Source: Prevotellaceae bacterium
GTDB taxonomy: Bacteria; Bacteroidota; Bacteroidia; Bacteroidales; UBA932
NCBI GenBank assembly: GCA_031267855.1
Contig: JAIRYH010000094.1
Span: forward strand, 1-6,424
Direction of reading: 5' to 3'
Length of the DNA stretch: 6,424 nucleotides
Below are positions 1 to 6,386 of this stretch, piece after piece (the first letter of the stretch is position 1; every line of letters begins with the position of its first letter). The translations under genes and the position numbers were made by a program. The notes below the pieces were generated by a model. It was not told where the DNA came from. It saw only the letters and a list, made by a program, of their open reading frames with translations, and did no database searches.

Positions 1-16
1 GCGGCAATAATTTTTT

Positions 17-47
17 TTTGAAAATCCGCCGTAAAGTTCTATCTTTG
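17..47 (+). promoter_or_regulatory. Bacteroidota-type promoter for the metX-thrA operon
   Basis: A TTTG at 17-20 and TATCTTTG at 40-47 match both halves of the Bacteroidota primary sigma factor consensus (TTTG, 19-21 bp, TAnnTTTG), with exactly 19 bp between them. Transcription should begin around 51-54. It would read through the leader into metX and, because no terminator is seen between the genes, on into thrA. The start site itself is inferred. Confidence 0.72.
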
Positions 48-64
48 CGCCCGTGATTTTACAA

Positions 65-124
65 ATGATGCATATAGTTTTACGCTCCTCCCGTTTTCGA
101 ATGTCCGTGCGCATGCGCGGCTAA
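65..124 (+). CDS. Possible 19-codon leader peptide upstream of metX
   Basis: A short open frame starts with two consecutive ATGs at 65 and 68 and ends at TAA 122-124. It encodes MMHIVLRSSRFRMSVRMRG. It begins about 14 nt after the predicted transcription start in an A-rich context (ACAAATG) suitable for Bacteroidota initiation. Four of the 19 residues are Met and six are Arg. The stop codon lies in the loop of the strong stem-loop at 105-138, so a ribosome finishing this frame would melt the hairpin. That geometry fits a regulatory leader peptide of a methionine biosynthesis operon. Short ORFs are common by chance, no family is recognised, and a ribosome attenuator with a U-tract terminator is not visible, so this remains a candidate. 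Confidence 0.3.
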   Translation: MMHIVLRSSRFRMSVRMRG

Positions 125-138
125 GCGTATGCGCACGG
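105..138 (+). promoter_or_regulatory. Strong stem-loop in the metX leader
   Basis: Positions 105-118 and 125-138 pair over 14 consecutive base pairs (13 Watson-Crick plus one G-U in RNA) around the 6-nt loop GGCTAA (119-124). The stem is very GC-rich. The 5' arm contains the perfect palindrome GCGCATGCGC (109-118). No T-run follows on either strand, so it is not a classic intrinsic terminator. CATGCG at 112-117 is also complementary to CGCATG at 181-186, which contains the metX start codon. An alternative fold touching the start is therefore possible, though six bases can match by chance. I recognise no known riboswitch class here, including SAM-I or SAM-II. Confidence 0.55.
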
Positions 139-183
139 CGCCAGCCCCGTTGAGCACATTAAAAATCCAATCACACCGGTCGC

Positions 184-1206
184 ATGACACAACACCTGTA
201 TAAATATAACAAACGGTTTTATCCGGAAAACGGCGGCGTACTGCCGGAAATGGAAATCTGCTATTACACGAGCAGCGGAAGTGCCGCCGGTAAAAAAGTG
301 ATATGGATCTGCCATGCCCTCACGGCAAACGCCAATCCTGAAGAATGGTGGGACACGCTGGTGGGCGCGGGGAAATATTTCGATACGGACGCATACTTTA
401 TTGTCTGCGCCAATATCCTCGGCTCGTGCTACGGGAGCACCGGGCCGCAGTCTGTCCGGCAGCCCGGCGGAAAGCCCTACCTGCTCGATTTCCCGCTGAT
501 TTCCATCAGGGACATGATAGCGGCGCATGAATTGCTGCGGGCGCATCTCGGCATCGAACAGGTCGATTTGGCTGTCGGCGGCTCCAGCGGAGGGTTCCAG
601 GTGCTTGAATGGGCTATTTCCAACCCGTCGCTGATACGGAATATATGCCTTATTGCCTGCAATGCGCGCATCAGCCCGTGGGGCACGGCGTTCAACGAAT
701 CGCAACGCATGGCGCTGAAGGCCGACGCCACCTTTGAAGCGCAGCAGCACGCCGGCGGCGGGAAAAAGGGACTGGAATGTGCCCGCTCGATTGCCCTGCT
801 GTCGTACCGTTCCCATGCAGGCTATGGCGCCACGCAGCGCGAAACGGACGACAACTGCCTGCTGGCGCAGCGTGCCTGCACTTACCAGCAGCATCAGGGA
901 AGGAAACTGTCGGCACGCTTCAACGCCTATGCCTATTATTACCTTACGCTGGGCCTCGACACGCACAATGTCGGGCGCGGGCGCGGCGGCGTGGCAAAAG
1001 CCCTGTCAACCGTCAGGGCAAACACCCTGTGCATCGGCATCGACAGCGACGTGCTGTTTCCCGTAAGCGAAATGCGCGACATGGCAGCGCACATACCCGG
1101 CGCCAAACTGGAAATCATTTCCTCCGCATACGGGCACGACGGCTTTTTGCTGGAGCACGAACAGCTCCGCCGGAAGCTGGACCCGCTCCGCCGGCAGCAT
1201 CTGTGA
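184..1206 (+). CDS. metX: Homoserine O-acetyltransferase (MetX family)
   Basis: This 340-residue cytoplasmic alpha/beta-hydrolase-fold enzyme transfers an acyl group, most likely acetyl from acetyl-CoA, to the hydroxyl of homoserine. That is the first committed step of methionine synthesis. Family marks are HALTANA near residue 44, WWDTLVGAGKYFDTDAYF, then NILGSCYGSTGP and the nucleophile elbow GGSSGG at 132-137. The inferred catalytic triad is S134, D289 (in DSDVLFP) and H318 (in YGHDGFL). The elbow usually reads GGSMGG or similar, so the second Ser is a small departure. The length is at the lower end for the family. The ATG at 184 is chosen because MTQHLYKYNKRFYPENG resembles family N-termini and no better in-frame start lies upstream. 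thrA follows after 53 nt and supplies the substrate homoserine. MetX-fold proteins can be succinyltransferases, so the acyl donor is inferred from family majority. Confidence 0.9.
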   Translation: MTQHLYKYNKRFYPENGGVLPEMEICYYTSSGSAAGKKVIWICHALTANANPEEWWDTLVGAGKYFDTDAYFIVCANILGSCYGSTGPQSVRQPGGKPYLLDFPLISIRDMIAAHELLRAHLGIEQVDLAVGGSSGGFQVLEWAISNPSLIRNICLIACNARISPWGTAFNESQRMALKADATFEAQQHAGGGKKGLECARSIALLSYRSHAGYGATQRETDDNCLLAQRACTYQQHQGRKLSARFNAYAYYYLTLGLDTHNVGRGRGGVAKALSTVRANTLCIGIDSDVLFPVSEMRDMAAHIPGAKLEIISSAYGHDGFLLEHEQLRRKLDPLRRQHL

Positions 1207-1243
1207 TTCCGTAAATCCATACACCCCGCGATTCCATAAATCC
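1205..1243 (+). repeat. Short direct repeat between metX and thrA
   Basis: GATTCCGTAAATCC (1205-1218) recurs as GATTCCATAAATCC (1230-1243). The copies match at 13 of 14 positions with a 25-nt period, and the first overlaps the metX stop codon. This makes up most of the 53-nt spacer before thrA. It may be a small tandem duplication or a repeated binding site. No terminator or promoter consensus is seen in the spacer, which supports co-transcription of the two genes. Confidence 0.5.
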
Positions 1244-1259
1244 TTAAATAAAAAAACAC

Positions 1260-3695
1260 ATGCAAGTACTGAAATTCGGAGGCTCGTCGGTAGCCGGCGC
1301 CGCCAACATAAACAAAACGGCGGAAATTATCAAAAGCGCCATCGGCCGCGACAAAACCGTGGCGGTGATTTCGGCTGTCGGAGGCTGTACCGACATGCTC
1401 ATTCATATCGGCACGCTGGCGGAAAACGGCAACAGGGAATACGAGCAGCTTGTCGCGGAACTGGAACGGCGGCATACGGCGCTCATCGACGAACTGATTG
1501 CGCCGGACTTCCGCGAAGGCGTTGCAAAAAAGACAGCCCTGCTGTTCGATGAACTGAAAGGCGTGCTGAACGGCATTTTCCTCATCCGCGAAATAAGCCG
1601 CGCCACGATGGATCTTATCATGAGTTTCGGCGAACTGCTTTCGACTACCATTATCGCCGAAAAATTTTCATCGACCGGCATCTCCTGCAAATGGACGGAT
1701 GCACGCGACCTCATCAAGACGGAATACCGCCAGCGGCAAAATACCGTACTGAAAGACGAAACCTCCCGGAACATCAAAAAACAGCTGTCGGGCAACAACT
1801 GCAAGCTGTATGTCGTCCCCGGCTTCATCGCCTCCGACGTCGCCGGACGCACCACCACGCTGGGGCGCGGCGGGTCGGACTACACGGCGTCGCTGATTGC
1901 GGTGGCCATCGAAGCGCGGATACTGGAAATATGGACGGACGTAGACGGCATGCTGACCGCCGACCCGCGCGTTGTTCCGGAAGCCCGCACCATCGAACAC
2001 ATCTCGTACAAGGAGGCCTCGGAACTGTCGCACTTCGGGGCAAAGGTCATCTTTCCGCCGACAATACAGCCGGTGATCGACAGCCGGATTCCGATTCTGG
2101 TAAAAAATACCTTTGCACCGGAAAATACCGGAACGCTTATCGAACAGAACCCGCCGGAGGGCACGGGGAAAATAAAAGGCATTTCGGGCACGGGGCATAT
2201 CGCCCTGCTGTCGATGGAAGGCAGCGGAATGGTCGGCGTGCCCGGCTACTCGAGCCGCCTGTTCGACGTACTGACGAAAAACGAAATCAACATTATCCTC
2301 ATTACCCAGGCGTCGTCGGTCAACACCATGCTCGTGGCGATCGACGAAGCCGACGCCGACAAGGCAAAAGCGGCTGCCGACGAACTGTTCGCCTACGAAA
2401 TATCGCTCAATAAAATCGAACCGCTGCGCGTCGAAAAAAACTTCTCGATCATCAGCCTCGTCGGCGACGACATGAAAAACCAGACCGGCGCCGGCGGACG
2501 CATGTTTGAAGCCATCGGCAGCAAGGGCATCAGCATCCGCGCCATTGCGCAGGGGTCGTCCGAAAAAAACATTTCGGCGGTAGTGCGTACCGACGAATTT
2601 AACGAGGCGGTGCAGGCTATACACAATGAATTTTTCGGCGCGTCGAAAAAACAGATCAACCTCTTCATCGCCGGCTACGGCAATGTGGGGAAAAGCCTCG
2701 TCGAAATGATCGAAGAACGCCGCAGCAGCCTCTCGGAAACCATCAGCACGGAGATTAACATCATCGGCATCTGCAACAGCACCAAAATGCTGTTCGACAC
2801 CAAAGGCCTGCATCTCGACACCATCGGCAAAACGCTGACCAAAGGCGGAAAACCGGCTTACAAGACAATGGACTTTATCGAAAAAATCCAGCAGCTCTCG
2901 CGCCCCAACAGCCTGTTTGTGGACTGCACGTCGGACCTGCAAATATCCATGCTCTACCAGCAAATCCTGTCGGAAAAAATCGGCATCGTAACCTGCAACA
3001 AAATCGCCAATTCGCTCGACATCCAGTATTATAAAGGCGTACATGCCACCGCCAAGCAGGAAGGCGTCCCGTTCCGCTACGAAGCCAACGTGGGCGCGGC
3101 ATTGCCCATCATCTCCACCATCCGGCAGATGCGCAACAGCGGCGACAAAATCCACAAAATCGAAGCCACCCTCTCCGGCTCGCTCAATTATCTTTTCAAT
3201 ACCTACAACGGCACGGAATCGTTTGCTTCCATCATCCGCCGCGAGCAGTGCGAAGGCTTCACCGAACCCGATCCGCGCACGGACTTGAAGGGGCTTGACC
3301 TGCTGCGCAAGGCGCTTATCCTCGGGCGCGAAATAGGGATGGAAATAAATATCGAACACATCGAAATCCATTCGTTCCTGCCCGAAGAATGCCTGTCGGG
3401 CAACGTGGACGACTTTTACCGCACGGTAGAAAAAAACGAGGCATATTTCAGGGCGCTGTACGAAAAAGCCGCCGGAGCGAATAAAAAACTTTCGTTCTGC
3501 ATCGAAATAGAAAACGGACACATCAAGGCAGGATTGCAGTCGTTCGACAGTTCGCACGCCTTCTGCGCTTCCAACGGCTGCGACAATGTAATTATCCTCT
3601 ACAGCGATTTTTACCCCAACGGCATGCGCATACAGGGCGCCGGCGCCGGCACCAAACAAACCGCCTCGGGGCTGCTGAACGACATTTTGCTGTAA
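1260..3695 (+). CDS. thrA: Bifunctional aspartokinase / homoserine dehydrogenase
   Basis: This 811-residue fusion enzyme is close to the usual length of about 820. The N-terminal aspartokinase (about 1-295) phosphorylates aspartate. It shows KFGGSSV (5-11), MSFGE (121-125), GRGGSDYTA (202-210) and WTDVDGMLTADPR (225-237). Two ACT domains (about 315-460) follow, with ITQASS and IAQGSSE placing glutamines at 350 and 431. The spacing of 81 equals that of the two threonine-sensing glutamines of the plant enzyme, so threonine feedback is plausible. The C-terminal homoserine dehydrogenase (about 465-811) reduces aspartate semialdehyde to homoserine. It has a Rossmann loop GYGNVG (472-477), CNK (579-581) and GFTEPDPRTDLKGLD (666-680), including the expected catalytic D680 and K684. 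The ATG at 1260 follows an A-rich stretch and gives the canonical start MQVLKFGG. It lies downstream of metX with no thrB or thrC after it, so its homoserine is locally paired with acylation. Confidence 0.97.
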   Translation: MQVLKFGGSSVAGAANINKTAEIIKSAIGRDKTVAVISAVGGCTDMLIHIGTLAENGNREYEQLVAELERRHTALIDELIAPDFREGVAKKTALLFDELKGVLNGIFLIREISRATMDLIMSFGELLSTTIIAEKFSSTGISCKWTDARDLIKTEYRQRQNTVLKDETSRNIKKQLSGNNCKLYVVPGFIASDVAGRTTTLGRGGSDYTASLIAVAIEARILEIWTDVDGMLTADPRVVPEARTIEHISYKEASELSHFGAKVIFPPTIQPVIDSRIPILVKNTFAPENTGTLIEQNPPEGTGKIKGISGTGHIALLSMEGSGMVGVPGYSSRLFDVLTKNEINIILITQASSVNTMLVAIDEADADKAKAAADELFAYEISLNKIEPLRVEKNFSIISLVGDDMKNQTGAGGRMFEAIGSKGISIRAIAQGSSEKNISAVVRTDEFNEAVQAIHNEFFGASKKQINLFIAGYGNVGKSLVEMIEERRSSLSETISTEINIIGICNSTKMLFDTKGLHLDTIGKTLTKGGKPAYKTMDFIEKIQQLSRPNSLFVDCTSDLQISMLYQQILSEKIGIVTCNKIANSLDIQYYKGVHATAKQEGVPFRYEANVGAALPIISTIRQMRNSGDKIHKIEATLSGSLNYLFNTYNGTESFASIIRREQCEGFTEPDPRTDLKGLDLLRKALILGREIGMEINIEHIEIHSFLPEECLSGNVDDFYRTVEKNEAYFRALYEKAAGANKKLSFCIEIENGHIKAGLQSFDSSHAFCASNGCDNVIILYSDFYPNGMRIQGAGAGTKQTASGLLNDILL

Positions 3696-3713
3696 AAAAA
3701 CAGGCATTGTGCC
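3694..3713 (-). terminator. Weak candidate terminator of the DUF2851-proline dehydrogenase unit
   Basis: Read on the minus strand, a 4-bp stem (GGCA/TGCC, plus-strand 3703-3706 and 3710-3713) with a 3-nt loop is followed, after TG, by seven Ts (complement of 3694-3700). The stem is short for an intrinsic terminator. The position, 65 nt past the proline dehydrogenase stop and abutting the thrA stop codon, is where one would be expected. Confidence 0.3.
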
Positions 3714-3778
3714 AAACGCAGCGTAACGGAATGAGAAGGGCTAACAACGGCAGCGCAACCATTCAACCTGCAACACCG

Positions 3779-4945
3779 TCATTTTCCGGACAGGTTTTTT
3801 CGCGCCTGTTTTTCTTTCAGCAGCAGTTGCAATTCATCACCCATTTGTTCGGTGATGCCGGAATTTTCCTGCGCACGGCGAATAAGGTAGGGCAATGTTT
3901 CCTTGAGCGAGCCGTACGGGATATATTTTGAAACATTGTAGCCGCTGCCCGCCAGTTCATACGTCAGATTATCGCGCATGCCATACAGTTGCGAGAACGA
4001 CACAATATCGCTGTTCGATGCCACATGGTGTTCATTCATCAATTGCATCAACAATTCGATGCTTCCGGCATTGTGTGTGGCGGCGCAAAACGATACCCTG
4101 CCAGGATTTTTTATACACAGGCGCAGCCCGGCGTTGTAATTCCTGTCAACCGCTTCCCTGCCGGGTAAAATGGGCGTCGGATAACCCATTTTCGCTGCGC
4201 GTTCGTTCTCCTGTTCGTGATAAGCGCCGCGCACCAGTTTTAATGCTACCTTGCAGGGTGCGGTATCTATCAGTCGTTGCAGGTATGCCAGACTGTCGGT
4301 CGTATAAAATTGAATGGTCGTATAGACCACGTGTTTTTCTTTATTGTATTTTGCCATCATCATTTCTGCGGCTTCGTTGATGGCGGGATTAATCCATGTT
4401 TCTTCGGCGTCAATAAACATTTTTTTATTCTGCTCTGCCGCCGCATCGCATAAGGCGTCCAGGCGTTCGATAAATTCATTACGGGCTTGCTGTTCGCTCC
4501 CGGTAAGCGGTTCCTGTTTCGACATTTTTTCCAGTAACGGGCGGGCGCAAATACCGGTAATTTTTACACAGGCAAACGGTACGTTCTTTTGTTGCCCGGC
4601 AAAACCAATAGATTGTAAAATGTTTTTGCGCGTTTTTTCCTGCTTTTCTTTGGTGTCGGACTGTTCGGCAGAGTAGTCGGAAATGGCATTCACGTTGTGG
4701 GTCGCCAAATTCTGTATTATTTTTTTCATTTCGTCCAGGGTTTCGCCGCCGCAAAAATGCTTGAAAACGGTGTGGCGGATAAGATACTTTACGCCGGGAA
4801 TCCACAGTACGTAAGGCAGGACAAGTTGCCCGAAACGAATCAGCCATTTGTAGTGGACAGCCCTGAAGATAAGAATGGCAGCGGCAAGTTCGCTGTTGCT
4901 TTTTTCTTTAATGGAAGAGGGGATGTGGGAAAAATCAATGCTCAT
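3779..4945 (-). CDS. Proline dehydrogenase (stand-alone, FAD-dependent)
   Basis: This 388-residue protein is a monofunctional proline dehydrogenase. It oxidises proline to pyrroline-5-carboxylate with FAD and passes electrons to quinone at the membrane face, the first step of proline catabolism. The TIM-barrel shows the expected motifs in order: FCGGET (64-69), the VKITG lysine K128, DAEE (179-182), KLVRGAY (236-242), ATHN (289-292), QLYGM (319-323), YIPYG (341-345) and RR at 356-357. That arginine pair corresponds to the one binding the substrate carboxylate. Hydrophobic stretches at about 20-55 are too short and polar for a clear membrane anchor, and there is no signal peptide. Length fits stand-alone enzymes, not the PutA fusion, and no pyrroline-5-carboxylate dehydrogenase is in the window. 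It follows the DUF2851 gene by 28 nt on the same strand with no visible promoter between, so co-transcription is likely. Base composition looks more AT-rich than in thrA. Confidence 0.94.
   Translation of the reverse strand: MSIDFSHIPSSIKEKSNSELAAAILIFRAVHYKWLIRFGQLVLPYVLWIPGVKYLIRHTVFKHFCGGETLDEMKKIIQNLATHNVNAISDYSAEQSDTKEKQEKTRKNILQSIGFAGQQKNVPFACVKITGICARPLLEKMSKQEPLTGSEQQARNEFIERLDALCDAAAEQNKKMFIDAEETWINPAINEAAEMMMAKYNKEKHVVYTTIQFYTTDSLAYLQRLIDTAPCKVALKLVRGAYHEQENERAAKMGYPTPILPGREAVDRNYNAGLRLCIKNPGRVSFCAATHNAGSIELLMQLMNEHHVASNSDIVSFSQLYGMRDNLTYELAGSGYNVSKYIPYGSLKETLPYLIRRAQENSGITEQMGDELQLLLKEKQARKNLSGK
3790..3818 (+). terminator. Candidate terminator of metX-thrA inside the 3' end of the opposing gene
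   Basis: ACAGG (3790-3794) and CCTGT (3805-3809) form a 5-bp stem around a 10-nt loop. A T-rich run, broken only by a C, follows on the plus strand (3809-3818). It lies about 95 nt past the thrA stop but within the last codons of the convergent proline dehydrogenase gene. The same pairing on the minus strand is not followed by Ts, so only the plus direction makes sense. The stem is short and the call is tentative. Confidence 0.35.
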
Positions 4946-4973
4946 ATTAAATGCAGTGTTATGTTAAAAAGAT

Positions 4974-6257
4974 TTATGATTGATTATGCCGTTGTTTTTG
5001 TAATAAATTTATTCCGATGCCGCATTTCAGGCATTGTCCGGCATTGCAATAATTTGTTTTCAGCTGAATCAATGCCTGTGTATAAAATGCGTTGCAGGGC
5101 TTTACGCCTGTCTGTTCCCAACCGGTAATAATGTGGTTTTTTTCGGGGGGCAATGTTTCCAGCAGATGCACCGCTTTTTCGCACAATGTCTCGTCGCCCT
5201 GCCGTTTGCCGCAAACAAAAAGATAAGGGACTATGACATTCGGTATCATTCTTTGAATCGAAGCCGGGCCAATGGTTTTCGGCATTTTCCGTGAAACTTT
5301 TCCAAAGGTAAAATGCTCATCCCAATAGGCAGAGGCCTGCACATCGAACAACGCATACAGGTCGTCTGCCGTGCAGGAAGCAAGTATTTTATCCATTAAA
5401 TCAGCGTGGCGGTGTAATAGCATGGCAAGCTGCGCCACACGCACCGTCGGGAAATTCGAGGGACGCAATCGCAGGAATTTCCACAAATGCGCTTCGAGCG
5501 GTTGCAGCGAAAATTTGGTTTGAAGGAATACATATTCTTTTTGCAATGTGCGCTGATAATCGTCTTTCGCTTCGCCGGAGAGCATTCCCGCCTGCCCGAA
5601 TAGCAATGCTTCCGTTTGCACCAGCGCATGACGGTGCCTGCCAATGACGCTAAGCGGCGTAGCCTTTGCCAGCCATTCAAACGGCAGAGCATTTACGCCA
5701 AAGCCAAACGCACGAAATAATAAACGATAGAACGCCTCGCGCCAATCATTGTGCGTAGCGTCAAGCACGTCGTAGAGTTGCTGTGCTTTCCGTTCCAGAC
5801 GCTCCACCAGCAAACGGCTTAAGAATTGCTTGATGTGGAATAAATCTACCTGCGACGCCTCCTTGCCGCATGCCACCCATTCGACCGACTGCTGCATCGC
5901 CGCATAACGCGCTTCCATTTGCGGATTGTAGCGCATGACCAGTGTTGCCGGCTGCTGCCCGCCGGCATGCCGTACCGGGCTGTCATTTTCCTTTACGACG
6001 TGCAAAATGACATTGTCATATGCTTTATCTTCGTTGTGGGCATGCCGTTGCCAATCGGATGCACGCACGTGTATTTCTACATTTCCTGCCCACAACGTGT
6101 CGCCTATTTTGATTTTTGCATTAAAGAAATCGGGGCCGGCATCGGTATTATGCTGCCCGGGTGCGAAGATTTCAATGGGTTCACCGTCGATAGTCGCTAA
6201 TTTGGAGCGTTCGAACAACCCGTATTCCCACAAAAAATGCAGAAAATCCTCTTTCAT
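4974..6257 (-). CDS. DUF2851 family protein, function unknown
   Basis: This 427-residue protein belongs to the DUF2851 family, common in Bacteroidota and without established function. The recognisable N-terminal signature runs from FLHFLWEYGLF through PGQHNTDAGPDFFNAKI, GNVEIHVRASDW (59-69) and DNVILHVV (81-88). GPDF followed 17 residues after D43 by E61-I-H63 loosely resembles the PD-(D/E)XK nuclease core, with His in place of Lys; that is my inference, not known biology. The middle is largely helical-looking with no motif I recognise. The C-terminus holds a Cys cluster, C404-x4-C409-x2-C412, with C388 nearby as a possible fourth ligand for zinc or iron-sulfur. There is no signal peptide or membrane segment, so it should be cytoplasmic. 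The ATG at 6257 follows an A/T-rich leader and gives the family-typical start MKEDFLHFLWEYG. It is the first gene of the unit with proline dehydrogenase and is divergent from tRNA-Pro. Confidence 0.88.
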   Translation of the reverse strand: MKEDFLHFLWEYGLFERSKLATIDGEPIEIFAPGQHNTDAGPDFFNAKIKIGDTLWAGNVEIHVRASDWQRHAHNEDKAYDNVILHVVKENDSPVRHAGGQQPATLVMRYNPQMEARYAAMQQSVEWVACGKEASQVDLFHIKQFLSRLLVERLERKAQQLYDVLDATHNDWREAFYRLLFRAFGFGVNALPFEWLAKATPLSVIGRHRHALVQTEALLFGQAGMLSGEAKDDYQRTLQKEYVFLQTKFSLQPLEAHLWKFLRLRPSNFPTVRVAQLAMLLHRHADLMDKILASCTADDLYALFDVQASAYWDEHFTFGKVSRKMPKTIGPASIQRMIPNVIVPYLFVCGKRQGDETLCEKAVHLLETLPPEKNHIITGWEQTGVKPCNAFYTQALIQLKTNYCNAGQCLKCGIGINLLQKQRHNQS

Positions 6258-6271
6258 AAAAAAAATTTTTA

Positions 6272-6279
6272 CAAAGTAA
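6272..6279 (-). promoter_or_regulatory. Possible -7 element for the DUF2851 gene
   Basis: On the minus strand TTACTTTG matches the Bacteroidota TAnnTTTG box at every position but the second. It sits 14 nt before the start codon, which implies a leader of only about 5-10 nt. No TTTG or TTG lies at the proper upstream distance, so support is weak. It would be packed back-to-back with the tRNA promoter. Confidence 0.3.
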
Positions 6280-6290
6280 CAAAAAATTTT

Positions 6291-6298
6291 TATCTTTG
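6291..6298 (+). promoter_or_regulatory. -7 promoter element of the tRNA-Pro gene
   Basis: TATCTTTG is a perfect TAnnTTTG match, identical to the box ahead of metX. It ends 11 nt before the first base of the mature tRNA, so transcription should begin only a few bases upstream of it. An AT-rich stretch (6258-6290) precedes it, but no clean TTTG is seen 19-21 bp upstream, as often accepted for AT-tract tRNA promoters. Confidence 0.65.
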
Positions 6299-6309
6299 CA
6301 CCCTCAATT

Positions 6310-6383
6310 CGGGGTGTAGCGCAGTTGGCTAGCGCGCCACGTTCGGGACGTGGAGGCCGCAGGTTCGAGTCCTGTCACCCCGA
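6310..6383 (+). tRNA. tRNA-Pro (anticodon CGG)
   Basis: A complete cloverleaf of 74 nt. The acceptor stem CGGGGTG (6310-6316) pairs perfectly with CACCCCG (6376-6382). The D stem is GCGC/GCGC (6319-6322, 6332-6335). The anticodon stem CCACG/CGTGG closes the loop TTCGGGA (6342-6348), with anticodon CGG at 6344-6346, reading the proline codon CCG. The T stem is GCAGG/CCTGT with one G-U pair and loop TTCGAGT. Discriminator A is at 6383 and a CCA end is encoded at 6384-6386. A first base C and the CGGGA anticodon-side sequence are typical of bacterial tRNA-Pro. Confidence 0.97.
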
Positions 6384-6386
6384 CCA

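Noticed and set aside
105..138. Intrinsic terminator in the metX leader
   Set aside because: The stem is strong enough, but no T-run follows on either strand.
51..183. SAM riboswitch upstream of metX
   Set aside because: The position is right for one, but I could not find the conserved core sequences of SAM-I or the pseudoknot layout of SAM-II. The visible hairpin is a plain stem-loop.
121..966. A 281-codon open frame antisense to metX
   Set aside because: The frame is a composition shadow of metX, whose catalytic motifs are clear on the plus strand. The antisense product shows no recognisable domain.
939..1475. A minus-strand frame spanning the metX-thrA junction
   Set aside because: It overlaps two well-supported genes and shows no motif. 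It is an artefact of codon bias.
3634..3655. GC-rich palindromic run near the end of thrA
   Set aside because: GGCGCCGGCGCCGGC simply encodes the conserved Gly-Ala-Gly-Ala-Gly segment near the C-terminus of homoserine dehydrogenase.
1668..3707. A 679-codon open frame antisense to thrA
   Set aside because: It mirrors the strongly supported thrA frame. GC-rich third positions in thrA remove stop codons from the antisense frame. The translation is a low-complexity mix rich in Phe, Arg, Val, Asp and Ala with no family resemblance.
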